Counted from the stretch's first letter, positions 18,827-28,337 are shown. The stretch is 64,000 nucleotides of DNA from Clostridium punense (GCF_017874425.1 NZ_JAGGLL010000009.1:62001-126000); one strand, 5' to 3'. The notes: a model not told the origin generated them from the letters alone. Program-made: numbers and translations.

Positions 18827-19006
18827 TTCTTCTCCCCCTTTCAAATCATTAGTGTCTAAAATTTCAGTTTCGTTACAATTTTTATGATAATTTTATAAAT
18901 AAATTAGCTTTATTCCACTATAAGTATAAATTTGAATATATTACACATGATAATTTTATAGTATTTTAAAATTTATATTATAAAAATTCTATTGGAGGTA
19001 TTTATT

Positions 19007-19513
19007 ATGAGTTTAACACTATCACAAAAAGAAAGAATGTTATTAGAGGACCAAAAAACACATGAACAAATTTGTATTGAAAAATATTCAAACTATGCAA
19101 ATCAAGCTACAGATCCTCAGTTAAAAGAAATATTTAATACTAATGGTAATGCTGAGAAAACTCACCTTAATAGTATTAATCAATTATTGAATGGTACGAT
19201 TCCACAAATGAACCAACAACAAAATCAAAACTCTCAGCAAAGTCAAAGTTCTCAACAAAATACAGGAAACCAAAGTTCAAATCAAGTTATGAATACCACT
19301 CAATCAAATGGAATTAATTTAACTGATTCTGATATGTGTACAGATTTATTAATGACAGAAAAATATGTATCAGGAGCATATAATACTGCTATTTTTGAAT
19401 TTAGAGATCCTCAAGTTCGTGATGTATTAAATCACATCCAAAAAGAAGAACAACAACATGGTGAAGCTATATTTAAATATATGGAAAGCAAAGGAATGTA
19501 CAAAGTACAATAG
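19007..19513 (+). CDS. CotF-like spore coat protein
   Basis: 168 aa. The N-terminal helical half (LTLSQKERMLLEDQKTHEQICIEKY) and the C-terminal half (LTDSDMCTDLLMTEKYVSGA...EEQQHGEAIFKYMESKGMY) match the ferritin-like CotF/YhcQ coat family. They are joined by a low-complexity Gln/Asn/Ser linker at about residues 65-100. It probably sits on the spore surface. The start is ATG 19007 with GGAGG 9 nt upstream. It is the only plus-strand gene between two minus-strand operons. Confidence 0.85.
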   Translation: MSLTLSQKERMLLEDQKTHEQICIEKYSNYANQATDPQLKEIFNTNGNAEKTHLNSINQLLNGTIPQMNQQQNQNSQQSQSSQQNTGNQSSNQVMNTTQSNGINLTDSDMCTDLLMTEKYVSGAYNTAIFEFRDPQVRDVLNHIQKEEQQHGEAIFKYMESKGMYKVQ

Positions 19514-19579
19514 TGCCACTTACCTTGAATATTTATCAAATTTAGACCACCTGTAAAACTGGTGTTTTTCTAAAGTAAA

Positions 19580-19626
19580 CTAAAAGCCTACATAGGCTCA
19601 TAGAGCTTATGTAGGCTAAATTTTTA
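19580..19626. terminator. Bidirectional terminator between CotF-like gene and glmS
   Basis: The arms AGCCTACATA and TATGTAGGCT have A- and T-runs on both sides, so the stem can stop transcription from either converging gene. Confidence 0.8.
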
Positions 19627-19627
19627 A

Positions 19628-21454
19628 CTATTCAACTGTTACTGATTTTGCAAGGTTTCTTGGCTTATCTACATCGCATCCTTTTTCTATTGCCATGTAG
19701 TAAGAGAATAATTGTAGTGGAATTATAGCTATTACTGGTGCTAATAAGTCCATTACTCTTGGGATATAAGATGCAGAGTTAACTGATTTTTCTATCTCAG
19801 TGTGCCCTTCTTGTGCAAAAGCATACACCTTAGCTCCTCTTGCTGAAACCTCTTTTATATTGCTTACCATCTTATCATATAACTCTTCTTGAGTTGCCAT
19901 AGTTATTACTATAGTTCCCTCTTCAATTAATGCTATTGGACCATGTTTAAGTTCTCCAGCAGCATAAGCTTCTGAGTGAATATATGATATTTCTTTAAGC
20001 TTTAATGATCCTTCCATTGCTACTGCATAGTCAAGACCTCTTCCTAAGAAGAACATATCCTTATGCTTAGAAGTCTTAGTAGTGAATTTTTGGATTGTTT
20101 CCTTATATTTTAAAACTTCTTCAGCTTTTTCTGGAAGTCTTAGCATTTCTTCTTTTATATTTTCAATTTCTTCACTTGTTAAAGTTTCTTTCTCTTGTGA
20201 GAAGAATAGAGCAATTATATACATAGCTATAAGCTGAGTTACATAAGCTTTTGTTGATGCAACTGCAATTTCTGGTCCTGCCCAAGTGTATAGTACATCG
20301 TCTGCTTCTCTTGACGCTGAGCTTCCAACTACGTTAGTTACAGCTATTACTCTAGCTCCTTTATATTTTGCAAGTCTTAAAGCAGACATGGTATCTGCAG
20401 TTTCTCCAGATTGGCTTATAACAATCATTAATGTGTTTTCATCAATAATTGGATCTCTGTATTTAAATTCTGAAGCTATATCAATTTCCACTGGTATTCT
20501 TGCAAGCTTTTCTATAACATACTTACCAACAACTCCTGCATGATAAGCAGTTCCACAAGCAACTATATATATTTTATTTAAATTCTTTATTTGTTCCTTA
20601 GTTATATGAATATCATCAAGGTTTATAGGTTGACCTAACGCTATTCTTGATGCCATTGTATCTTTTATTGCTTTTGGTTGTTCATGGATTTCCTTAATCA
20701 TGAAATGCTCATATCCACCTTTTTCAGCAGCATCAGCATCCCAAGTTACGTGGAATACTTCTTTATTTATTTCTTCTTCTAATCTATTATAAAGTTTAAC
20801 TCCATCTTTAGTGATTACAACAAACTCTTTATCTTCTAAAAGATAAACATTTCTCGTTTGATTTAATACCGCTGGAATGTCAGAAGCTATAAAGTTTTCC
20901 TCTTCTCCAAGTCCAACTACTAATGGACTTTCATGTCTAACTGCCACTAGCTTATCAGGTTCATGAGTTGTAAGCACACCTATGGCATAACTTCCTTCCA
21001 TTTTCTCTGTTGCCTTTATAACAGCTTTTAATAAGTCTCCTTCATAGTAGTAGTCTACTAAGTTTGGTATTACTTCTGTATCTGTTTCAGAAACAAACTC
21101 ATATCCTTTAGATATTAACCACTCTCTTAATGAAATATAGTTTTCTATTATTCCATTATGAACAACACTTACAGTTCCTTTTTTATTTGTATGAGGATGT
21201 GAGTTCACGTCAGATGGCGCTCCATGAGTTGCCCATCTTGTGTGTCCAATTCCCATATTTCCAATTACAGGTTTTTGCTGAAGCTTATCTTCTAGATTAG
21301 CAAGTCTTCCTTTGCATTTAACAACTTCTAACTTACCCTCATTTAAAATAGCTACTCCAGCAGAGTCATAACCTCTGTACTCTAATTTGCTTAATCCTTC
21401 AACAAGAAGTGATGAAGCTTCTCTCTTTCCAAAATAACCTACTATTCCGCACAT
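19628..21454 (-). CDS. glmS: Glutamine-fructose-6-phosphate aminotransferase (isomerizing)
   Basis: 608 aa, full length. It makes glucosamine-6-phosphate from fructose-6-P and glutamine, the first step to UDP-GlcNAc. The class II glutaminase domain starts with the catalytic Cys of MCGIVGYFGK and includes GHTRWATHG. Two SIS domains follow (IVACGTAYHAG; VISQSGETADT, about 285-430 and 460-590), and the C-terminus KSVTVE is the conserved tail. The start is the ATG at 21454, because mature GlmS must begin at this Cys; the upstream TTG reading would bury it. It is controlled by the glmS ribozyme in its leader and lies downstream of glmM. Confidence 0.97.
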   Translation of the reverse strand: MCGIVGYFGKREASSLLVEGLSKLEYRGYDSAGVAILNEGKLEVVKCKGRLANLEDKLQQKPVIGNMGIGHTRWATHGAPSDVNSHPHTNKKGTVSVVHNGIIENYISLREWLISKGYEFVSETDTEVIPNLVDYYYEGDLLKAVIKATEKMEGSYAIGVLTTHEPDKLVAVRHESPLVVGLGEEENFIASDIPAVLNQTRNVYLLEDKEFVVITKDGVKLYNRLEEEINKEVFHVTWDADAAEKGGYEHFMIKEIHEQPKAIKDTMASRIALGQPINLDDIHITKEQIKNLNKIYIVACGTAYHAGVVGKYVIEKLARIPVEIDIASEFKYRDPIIDENTLMIVISQSGETADTMSALRLAKYKGARVIAVTNVVGSSASREADDVLYTWAGPEIAVASTKAYVTQLIAMYIIALFFSQEKETLTSEEIENIKEEMLRLPEKAEEVLKYKETIQKFTTKTSKHKDMFFLGRGLDYAVAMEGSLKLKEISYIHSEAYAAGELKHGPIALIEEGTIVITMATQEELYDKMVSNIKEVSARGAKVYAFAQEGHTEIEKSVNSASYIPRVMDLLAPVIAIIPLQLFSYYMAIEKGCDVDKPRNLAKSVTVE

Positions 21455-21679
21455 AAAAATTCTTCCTTTCAAAATTTGATTTTATTCATAAATTAAAGAA
21501 TAAAATACAAATGTATCTTTCCATGATTTATCTATACATCATAAGGCCTTTTATTTGTATAAATGCAAAATTGCCTATAACTGCAGAATTTCATGAATAG
21601 AGCATTTAAAATACTTATTTTATTTATGAATAATAAAGGTTTTTACACCGGATTGTTTTGTCACAGAAATCACTTTCTG

Positions 21680-21895
21680 CTTTTATCAATCGTTAACGGT
21701 AGTGCGATACCGTGGGGCACCCGCCGAAGATTCGATACTCCCCATCCTCGTCAACTTACATACTTCTCTCCATAGGTATAAATGCTCTTAAGTCTTTAAC
21801 TATATTTTGCATAAATCACCCTATTTCTATGAACCTTAAATATAACTAAGTTATATTTAAGCTATCATGTGAGGAAATTCATAAGTTCTGGCGCT
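21680..21895 (-). ncRNA. glmS self-cleaving ribozyme (GlcN6P riboswitch)
   Basis: On the minus strand the cleavage-site core AAGCGCCAGAAC lies at 21896-21885, with scission expected between A21895 and G21894. The invariant core GACGAGGATGG is at 21752-21742 and is followed by CGGCGGGTGCCCCACGG. These are the signature elements of the glmS ribozyme, which cleaves the mRNA when glucosamine-6-phosphate is bound. The peripheral arm between them is long and contains a perfect AT-rich hairpin (CTTAAATATAAC/GTTATATTTAAG). It sits about 240-430 nt upstream of the glmS start codon. The 3' boundary is approximate. Confidence 0.95.
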
Positions 21896-22144
21896 TAGTT
21901 AAATGGAAATTTAATGTAATTTTCAATTTAACCTCAGTTTATTATATTCTGAAACTATAAAATGGTCAATGTTATTTTTTTACATAGGAAATACTATGTT
22001 ATATATTCTTAAATTATTCATATATCCTCTATCAATGAATGCATATCTTGATGATTTCTAAATACCTAAGTATATAAAAATATATGAAGACATCTTATTA
22101 GCCTCTGCATCCTTTGCAATAACTTTCTAAAATATTCACTTATA

Positions 22145-22172
22145 AAAATAAGGAGTGAAAATTCACTCCTTA
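22145..22172 (-). terminator. Terminator between glmM and the glmS leader
   Basis: Minus strand: AAGGAGTGAA/TTCACTCCTT followed by ATTTTTATAAG. It separates glmM from glmS transcriptionally, so the ribozyme leader probably has its own promoter between about 21900 and 22140. Confidence 0.8.
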
Positions 22173-22192
22173 CCCCTAACTTCTATTATATT

Positions 22193-23542
22193 TTAATTAT
22201 TAGCTTTCTTTTCTATAAGTTTAGCAAGGGAAGTTGCCATTTCATCAAGTTCACTTTGAACTTTTCCCTCAAGCATTACTCTAACTAGAGGCTCTGTACC
22301 CGAAGGTCTAATTAGTACTCTACCACTTCCTGCTAATTTTTCTTCCATTTTTCTAATTTCTGCTGCTATTTCCTCATCCTTAATATGGATATCCTTTTTA
22401 TCATTTGGAACCTTAGCGTTCACAAGAACTTGAGGAAGTTCTGTCATCATAGCCGCAAGTTCACTTAAAGTTTTTCCAGATTTTTTAACTACTGTTGCAA
22501 GCTGTAATCCTGAAACTAAGCCATCTCCTGTAGTGTTGAAATCAAGGAATATTACGTGTCCTGATTGTTCTCCTCCTATGCTGAAGTTTCCTTTTTGCAT
22601 TTCTTCAAGAACATATCTGTCTCCAACTTTTGTTTTTACTGTCTTAATATTTTCTTCTTTCAATGCTATATCAAGACCTAAGTTACTCATTACAGTTACT
22701 ACTACTGTATCATGATTTAATTTACCTATTTCCTTTAGATGTTTTGCAGCAATACACATCATGAAATCACCATTAATAAGGTTTCCCTTTTCATCAACAG
22801 CAAGGCATCTATCTGCATCTCCATCAAAGGCAAGTCCTAAATCACATTTATTTTCAACTACGAACTTCATTAAATCTTCTGGGTGGGTAGATCCACATTT
22901 CTTATTTATGTTTATTCCATCTGGTTTATTATGAATTGCATAAACTTCAGCTCCAAGTTCTTTCAAAGCTACTTCAGATGATTTATAAGATGCCCCATTA
23001 GCACAGTCTATCGCTATCTTTAGTCCAGATAAGTCTCCGTCTATAGTAGATTTTGCAAAGGCAATGTATTCTTCTAAGCCATTTTCAACCACATGTTTTT
23101 TGCCTACCATTTCACCTGTAGGAGTTGGAAGCCCTTCAAAATTACTCTCTATTATATTTTGAATTTTATCTTCTAGTTCATCACTTAATTTAAAGCCATC
23201 TTTATTAAAAAACTTTATTCCATTGTACTCCACTGGATTATGAGAAGCTGAAATAACTACCCCAGCATCTGCTCCATATTTTCTTGTAAGGTAAGCTACT
23301 GCTGGTGTTGGAACTACTCCAAGACATACGGCTTCTGCACCTACAGATAAAATTCCTGAAACCAATGCTGCTTCAAGCATATCACCTGATATTCTTGTAT
23401 CCATACCTACTAGTATTTTAGGTTTGTGAGCTCCTTCTGTTAAAACAAAGGCTCCTGCTCTTCCTAAACTATATGCTAATTGTACTGTTAGTTCTGTATT
23501 TGCGATACCTCTTACACCATCAGTACCAAACATTCTACTCAT
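22193..23542 (-). CDS. glmM: Phosphoglucosamine mutase
   Basis: 449 aa, the normal length. It interconverts glucosamine-6-P and glucosamine-1-P, the step after GlmS in UDP-GlcNAc synthesis. It starts [15 protein letters not shown]. The active-site serine is in [13 protein letters not shown] (about residue 100), the Mg loop is AFDGDADRC (about 240), the sugar-binding segment is GGEQSGH and the phosphate-binding loop is [12 protein letters not shown] near the C-terminus. In many Firmicutes glmM follows cdaA-cdaR directly. Here that pair is about 14 kb upstream on the same strand, with fermentation genes in between. Confidence 0.96.
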   Translation of the reverse strand: MSRMFGTDGVRGIANTELTVQLAYSLGRAGAFVLTEGAHKPKILVGMDTRISGDMLEAALVSGILSVGAEAVCLGVVPTPAVAYLTRKYGADAGVVISASHNPVEYNGIKFFNKDGFKLSDELEDKIQNIIESNFEGLPTPTGEMVGKKHVVENGLEEYIAFAKSTIDGDLSGLKIAIDCANGASYKSSEVALKELGAEVYAIHNKPDGININKKCGSTHPEDLMKFVVENKCDLGLAFDGDADRCLAVDEKGNLINGDFMMCIAAKHLKEIGKLNHDTVVVTVMSNLGLDIALKEENIKTVKTKVGDRYVLEEMQKGNFSIGGEQSGHVIFLDFNTTGDGLVSGLQLATVVKKSGKTLSELAAMMTELPQVLVNAKVPNDKKDIHIKDEEIAAEIRKMEEKLAGSGRVLIRPSGTEPLVRVMLEGKVQSELDEMATSLAKLIEKKANN

Positions 23543-23590
23543 GCCACTACCTCTTTTCTATATTTTTATGAATAAATTATGTATTTATAA

Positions 23591-23651
23591 GTAACCAAAA
23601 CTAAGACTTAGCTTATACTTGAGACCTACAGTGGTTTCCTTAAGGGTTTTT
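23591..23651 (-). repeat. Family 2 degenerate repeat, copy a (upstream of glmM)
   Basis: The plus strand reads AACCAAAACTAAGACTTAGC...CTACAGTGGTTTCCTTAAGG. It resembles segments at 23813, 45846, 55666 and 62035. It ends about 50 nt before the glmM start on the minus strand. Similarity is by eye and imperfect. Confidence 0.4.
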
Positions 23652-23812
23652 CATGATAAATAAAATAAATTCTTATCATCAATGCCTACACAAACGTACA
23701 TCTCAAATTATACTATAAAACCTATGCATAAACAATATTCGCTGACTTTTCCTCATAATTTATACTAAATATTATGCTCTTCTTTAAATCTTAAATTCTG
23801 CTTATAGAGAAG

Positions 23813-23868
23813 CAAATCCAAGACTTATACTCTACACTACTCATACCTTGGTTCTTTAATGCCTTTTG
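23813..23868 (-). repeat. Family 2 degenerate repeat, copy b
   Basis: It shares the core ACCTTGGTTCTTTAATGCC with the 45846 copy (ACCTTGGTTCCATTAAGAC) and the same spacing of a left arm CCAAGACTTA. It is a diverged copy in the 430-bp gap 23543-23972. Confidence 0.35.
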
Positions 23869-23943
23869 AAGATGAATAAGATATACTTTTATCACGGAAG
23901 GCTATAGTGTCTTTGAGATAATATTTTATAAATTCCCACATAA

Positions 23944-23970
23944 GAAAAACCCGCAAACTGCGGGTTTTTC
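23944..23970. terminator. Strong terminator after the 117-aa gene
   Basis: CCCGCA-AAC-TGCGGG is flanked by AAAAA and TTTTT, so it can work in both directions; it ends the minus-strand gene at 23973. Confidence 0.9.
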
Positions 23971-23972
23971 TG

Positions 23973-24326
23973 TTATATTATTGAAATTTTAACTACTTCA
24001 TTATTAGAGCTCTTAAGTTCTACTAATTCCCCTATAGCTTCTTTCTCTATTGCCATAAGAATAAGTTTTGATACCTGCTCTGAATCTAACTCTTCTAACC
24101 CCTTTATATTAAGGTTAGGGATTTTTCCAAAGTTTTTTAGTATCATAGAAACAAATTTTATAGGCATAGTAATTTTTGTTGGTTCCTTATCTTCCTCTGA
24201 AATTAAAATATATAGTACCCTACCTTTTGATGGTTTGTATAAACTATCAATCATACTCATGGCTTTATCCATAGATATTTTACCATTTCTGAATGAGGTT
24301 AGTATATTGCTTAAATCCTCCTTCAA
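23973..24326 (-). CDS. Conserved hypothetical protein with SHOCT-like N-terminus
   Basis: 117 aa. Residues 1-30 (LSNILTSFRNGKISMDKAMSMIDSLY) resemble the short helical SHOCT-like segment that precedes YvlB/DUF4097-type proteins. The remainder (VLYILISEEDKEPTKITMPIKFVSMIL ... ELVELKSSNNEVVKISII) fits the small globular half of that group. There is no membrane segment, so it is probably cytosolic. The TTG start at 24326 has GGAGGG 5 nt upstream. It lies 61 bp after the MFS gene, so the two may be co-transcribed. Function is unknown. Confidence 0.65.
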   Translation of the reverse strand: MKEDLSNILTSFRNGKISMDKAMSMIDSLYKPSKGRVLYILISEEDKEPTKITMPIKFVSMILKNFGKIPNLNIKGLEELDSEQVSKLILMAIEKEAIGELVELKSSNNEVVKISII

Positions 24327-24387
24327 TAGAACCCTCCATTTTATAGTGCTATATTTCTATTATATGAAGGTAATATATAATAAATTA

Positions 24388-25725
24388 CTAAGAAGAAATT
24401 CCATTAGTTCTTGCTATTAGCACTTCAATATTTTCTTCATCCTTATTATACTCGATAAGCTCCCTAGCTCCCTTAACATTTACGCATCCAAACATGAATA
24501 CAAAGGCTAAGACAAATAACGCAGTGATAGCAATATTAAGAGGTAATATTTCTCCTAAGACTCCTCCTATGACAGCCCCTATAGGCGTAAGTCCCATAGA
24601 CATGGTTCCCATTAAAGCTGAAACCTTACCTCTTTTTTCACTTGGCACTACTATCATCATAGTTGTATTAAAAATTGTGTTAAAGATTACATTTCCTAGA
24701 GAAGCTACAAATAATGCTCCTACAAGTAATGGGAAGCTTTTGATGAAAGCTATAGATACAAATAATATACCATTAACAAGTATTGATACATAAAATATTT
24801 TAAATTTATGCTCCCTCTTTATGGTTATTATTGATAATATTATACTACCTAATACCATACTACAAGACATGGCTGCCATAGTAAAACCATACTTTTCTGG
24901 GCCTAAAAAAGCTGTTTCTTTAAAATAAGGTAAAATTAATATAAATGCAGCATTTGCAAAGAAGTTTATTGCTGAGGCGGCTATAAACACATTTCTTAGA
25001 GTTTTAAAGCCCCACATAAATTTGAGTCCTTCTTTAAAGTCTTCCTTAAAGGTAACTTCCTTGCCTTTTCTCTCTATCTTTGGAACTTTTATAAATACTT
25101 CTGTAAATGCTGAAAAAATATAAGAAATTCCATTAAATAAGAACATATAAGGTGCACCAATGGCAACAAATAATAAGCCACCAATAGCATTACCAATCAT
25201 GTCCATGCTAGAGCTTGCAAGACTTGTAGCTGAATTAGCTTGAACAAGCTTTGACTCATGAACTATATCAGGTTTTACAGACGCTATGGAAGGATTAAAG
25301 AAAGCTGAACATAACCCTGAGATTATTCCAGTTACAAATACCATCCAAACCTGTATAAATCCAAAAACTCCTGCAATTCCTACAAAGGTTACAAAAATTC
25401 CTCTTATTAAATCAGTAAGAACAATTATTTTCTTTCTATCCCACTTATCCACAAATACTCCAGCAAAAGGACCTAATACTATTCTTGGAACCATAGTTAA
25501 AGCACTTAAAAGTCCCATTAAGGCTGTGGAACCCGTTACCTCTAAAATCCAAAAATCTAAGGCTATTAAATAAATAACATCTCCAAATACAGATACCAGC
25601 TGCCCTTGCCATAATAAGAAGAAGTTTTTATTCCAAAGCCTTATCTTTTCATTTCCTTTAGTTTTCTTTTGTTCATTCCCCAAATTATTCTCTTGTACTG
25701 TTTCGTCTTTTAATTCTTCTTCCAT
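24388..25725 (-). CDS. MFS efflux transporter (MFS_3 / enterobactin-exporter-like)
   Basis: 445 aa with about 12 TM helices. The N-terminal tail is acidic and the first TM segment begins NFFLLWQGQLVSVFGDVIYL. The MFS motif A is GVFVDKWDRKKIIVLTDLIRG (loop 2-3), and the central loop is VPKIERKGKEVTFKEDFKEGL. This type exports macrolides, siderophores or other hydrophobic compounds by proton antiport; the substrate is not known. I take the ATG at 25725; the upstream reading would begin at a TTG. Repeat copy D lies just upstream. Confidence 0.85.
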   Translation of the reverse strand: MEEELKDETVQENNLGNEQKKTKGNEKIRLWNKNFFLLWQGQLVSVFGDVIYLIALDFWILEVTGSTALMGLLSALTMVPRIVLGPFAGVFVDKWDRKKIIVLTDLIRGIFVTFVGIAGVFGFIQVWMVFVTGIISGLCSAFFNPSIASVKPDIVHESKLVQANSATSLASSSMDMIGNAIGGLLFVAIGAPYMFLFNGISYIFSAFTEVFIKVPKIERKGKEVTFKEDFKEGLKFMWGFKTLRNVFIAASAINFFANAAFILILPYFKETAFLGPEKYGFTMAAMSCSMVLGSIILSIITIKREHKFKIFYVSILVNGILFVSIAFIKSFPLLVGALFVASLGNVIFNTIFNTTMMIVVPSEKRGKVSALMGTMSMGLTPIGAVIGGVLGEILPLNIAITALFVLAFVFMFGCVNVKGARELIEYNKDEENIEVLIARTNGISS

Positions 25726-25795
25726 TTTCCACCCCAAAAACCCTTTTTATTTATTCTCCCTCTGCATCTTCTATGCATTTTTTCCTTTGTGCCTT

Positions 25796-25968
25796 AGGTT
25801 CTTCAAAAAATAAATAAGTCAGTACGCTGATTTACTTTGCGTTCTACTACGTCAACAGACTCCTTAGATAGCTCTCCTATCTAAGGAGTCTGTTTCCTTA
25901 TCTGCACAAGCTTGCTTGTGAACTTAAAATATCCTTCAGATCTGTAACCTATTATTTATTTTCAGATA
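25796..25968 (-). repeat. Dispersed inverted-repeat element, copy D (family 1)
   Basis: 173 bp, inverted relative to copy A. Its central hairpin is perfect: an 18-bp stem 25854-25871 / 25877-25894 with a 5-nt loop. In A, B, C and F the same stem has several mismatches and a different primary sequence. It has one 18-bp unit. It lies between the YhbD-like regulator gene and the MFS gene. Confidence 0.85.
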
Positions 25969-25979
25969 ACTTATAGATT

Positions 25980-26603
25980 TTAAACTATCCCCTTTAGCTT
26001 TAGTTCCTCAATATACCTAGGAATTTCGAGCCTAATAATTACTCTTATTCCATTATCCACCACTAATTCACCACTGTCAATAACCCCCATACATATGGAT
26101 ACACCAAGCTTTCTTCCTAAAAAAACTTCACCTTTTTCCTTTAGGCTTTCATAGTTATCTCTTATGGTTTCTATGACTAACTTTCCTTCCTCAATAGTTA
26201 CTTCACCATTATGAAGGAGCTCTTCTAGAATTTGCATGCATAATACTTCTTTAAAGCTGTATACTTCCTTTTCTCCATATATATCCTTATATATTTTGAA
26301 GCCTTCTTTTGACACTAACTTATCTTCAATTATTTTCTCTTCATTTATATTATCCATTTGAGTCTTTGTTGAAAACATATTAGCTAGGTCATCTAAAGGC
26401 ATATCATCTTTTAAGGAAATAATTTTATTTATTCTATCTAATATTTTTTCCTTAGGAAAATAAGTCTCTTGTCCTGTAAAGCTAGATTTTTTAATAAACC
26501 ATTCTTCAGGAATAAGATTTTTTCTTTTCCACCTATAAAGTTGTCCATAGGATATCCCTGTGATGTTTAATATATCCTTTTTAGAAATTAGTTCTTCATC
26601 CAT
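25980..26603 (-). CDS. YhbD-like (DUF4004) MerR-type helix-turn-helix protein
   Basis: 207 aa. The N-terminal HTH (SKKDILNITGISYGQLYRWKRKNLIPEEW, residues 7-35) and the FPKEKILDRINKIISLKDDMPLDDLA segment match the YhbD/DUF4004 family. The C-terminal half (~100-207) is mixed alpha/beta and carries no known enzyme motif. In Bacillus yhbD precedes yhbE and yhbF, which encode polymer-forming (bactofilin-like) proteins. Here too the adjacent gene on the same strand (26795) is such a protein, but upstream rather than downstream. It is probably a regulator of that gene. The start follows AAGGAG. Confidence 0.8.
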   Translation of the reverse strand: MDEELISKKDILNITGISYGQLYRWKRKNLIPEEWFIKKSSFTGQETYFPKEKILDRINKIISLKDDMPLDDLANMFSTKTQMDNINEEKIIEDKLVSKEGFKIYKDIYGEKEVYSFKEVLCMQILEELLHNGEVTIEEGKLVIETIRDNYESLKEKGEVFLGRKLGVSICMGVIDSGELVVDNGIRVIIRLEIPRYIEELKLKGIV

Positions 26604-26794
26604 AACAACGTCTCCTTATAACAAAATAGATAATAAATTGCTTCTATCCCTTAGCCTAATTCTCACAAAGTTCCCATTACTTTTCTTGCCTTTTCCTAAC
26701 ATAACTACACCAAAAGTATTGGTAGTACCTAGAATATTTATATGGGATTTATCAAAGCAATCGTAACAATGTTATATCAACTTATTATCTAATG

Positions 26795-27586
26795 CTATAT
26801 TTTTATTCTTTCCTCTATTACTGCATTTCCTTCTACTTTTAGTTCCCCTGAATATTCTACTGTCTTTATTTTACAACCATTACCAATAGTAACATTCTGC
26901 CCTCTTACTACATCAGCTATGGTATTTTCCAAGAATATTTCATCAGCCTCAATAGTTTTAACATGCAAGTATCCATAATTACTTCCAAAAGTTTTCGCTA
27001 TCCAGCCAATGATTCCATTAACATTAATAGGTCTTTCGCTAACAGTTACCTTGGTTGCTCCAATCTCTTCTACATAGGAGTTTCCACCTACATAAATTTG
27101 AGCTTCTCCTGCATTTATCATGCCCCCAACTCTGAAGCCTCCGCTTAACTCTACTATTTCTGCTTCAATACTTTTTTCAATGGTTGCTGAACCAGATAGC
27201 TTCATTTTTTCACAGTAGATTCCTCCTAGTACAGTGCCCGAACCTGAGATACCAAATTCTTTTCCTCTAAAATCACCCTCAATCTTACCACTGCCGCTAA
27301 TTCTAAAATCATCTGCTTTCACATTAGAAGTTATCTTTCCACTACCACTTATCTTTCCCTCTATACAATTTAATTCACCAAGAATACTTCCGCTACCACT
27401 AATTCTAAAATCTTTAGTTGATAAGTTTCCTTGTACCTTTCCACTGCCACTTATCTTAAAGCTATTGCATTCTATATCTCCAGTAATTTTGCCACTTCCA
27501 CTGATGGAAACTTCTTCATATCTTCCTCCACCAGCTTCTCCACTTCCTGAAATCTTTAACGAACCTAATTCCTGATTATTTATCAT
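26795..27586 (-). CDS. Bactofilin/polymer-forming beta-helix protein
   Basis: 263 aa. Seven copies of ISGSG occur at a spacing of about 17-18 residues in the first 140 residues (e.g. FKISGSGKVQG, FRISGSGSILG), followed by looser LSGSAT and LSGG turns. This regular pattern predicts a right-handed beta-helix that polymerises, as in bactofilins and YhbE/YhbF. A predicted insertion with hydrophobic character (INVNGIIGWIAKTFGSNYGYL) is near 190-210. The start is the ATG at 27586 with GGAGGGG upstream; the longer frame from 27637 lacks a ribosome site. It probably forms a membrane-associated scaffold; exact function unknown. Confidence 0.8.
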   Translation of the reverse strand: MINNQELGSLKISGSGEAGGGRYEEVSISGSGKITGDIECNSFKISGSGKVQGNLSTKDFRISGSGSILGELNCIEGKISGSGKITSNVKADDFRISGSGKIEGDFRGKEFGISGSGTVLGGIYCEKMKLSGSATIEKSIEAEIVELSGGFRVGGMINAGEAQIYVGGNSYVEEIGATKVTVSERPINVNGIIGWIAKTFGSNYGYLHVKTIEADEIFLENTIADVVRGQNVTIGNGCKIKTVEYSGELKVEGNAVIEERIKI

Positions 27587-27798
27587 AATACCCCTCCATC
27601 TGCGTAACATTGTTTTACTATAATATAAGGATAACATAACATTGTTACGCTGTAAATACTTTTTATAATCCTTGTTGAAAATATTGCTATATTATGTACT
27701 TACTTTTAGCAATAACCTATTTATATCCCCGCAATATATGGGATATAAAATATGAAACTTTTGTTGTGGTGCAATTAAAACAAATAAAAATAAGTAAA

Positions 27799-27828
27799 AT
27801 AAAAAGGATAAGAAATATCTTATCCTTA
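27799..27828 (-). terminator. Terminator after DUF1294 gene
   Basis: Minus strand: AAGGATAAG/CTTATCCTT with a 6-nt loop, followed by TTTATTTTAC. Confidence 0.8.
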
Positions 27829-28107
27829 AATCATATGCGGGAATATGTAGTTTATTATAACTAAATGTAATATTACTAACATCGGAACTAATATTTTAAA
27901 CTTTAAGTGCTTTGTTTTATGTCTAAAGGTAAGCATTCCTCCGTAAATCCCAAAACTACCAAATAGCACCGCCACTAGCATAAGAGTATTTTCACTAATT
28001 CTCCATTGATGTTTTATAGCCTTTTGTTTATCCACATACATTAGTATAAAGCCTAAAATATTCACAAATAATCCTATATATATTATTACTCTATAAAGAT
28101 CTTCCAT
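27826..28107 (-). CDS. DUF1294 family membrane protein
   Basis: 93 aa from the ATG at 28107, which has GAAAGGG 9 nt upstream; an ATG at 28128 is less well placed. There are three TM segments. The family motif is clear: DKQKAIKHQWRISENTLMLVAVLFGSFGIYGGMLTFRHKTKH. It is an inner-membrane protein of unknown function, related to the membrane half of cold-shock/DUF1294 fusion proteins. It is monocistronic, with a terminator overlapping its stop. Confidence 0.85.
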   Translation of the reverse strand: MEDLYRVIIYIGLFVNILGFILMYVDKQKAIKHQWRISENTLMLVAVLFGSFGIYGGMLTFRHKTKHLKFKILVPMLVILHLVIINYIFPHMI

Positions 28108-28304
28108 ACTATCAACCCTTTCAACCATTTCCTAATTTTAATTAGCATTATTATGTTTAACTTTATAATACCATAACTACCCTTAGTTTAATCTACTTAA
28201 CTAATTAATCTTTATAATTACACTTTATAATATATGATAATCTTTTGTATTTATTTGCTTAAAATATACAATTGTACAACCCTACTGTTATTCTTACCTT
28301 TAAA

Positions 28305-28333
28305 CAAAATAAACCCCTCAAATGAGGGGTTAT
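28305..28333 (-). terminator. Terminator of the VOR operon
   Basis: AACCCCTC-AAAT-GAGGGGTT, followed on the minus strand by TATTTTG, right after the stop of the last oxidoreductase gene. Confidence 0.85.
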
Positions 28334-28337
28334 TCCA

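Noticed and set aside
19540-19575. Short hairpin after the CotF-like gene
   Set aside because: Only four base pairs; the strong stem at 19580 explains termination.
21593-21775. 60-aa plus-strand ORF in front of glmS
   Set aside because: It is antisense to the glmS ribozyme core and has no ribosome site.
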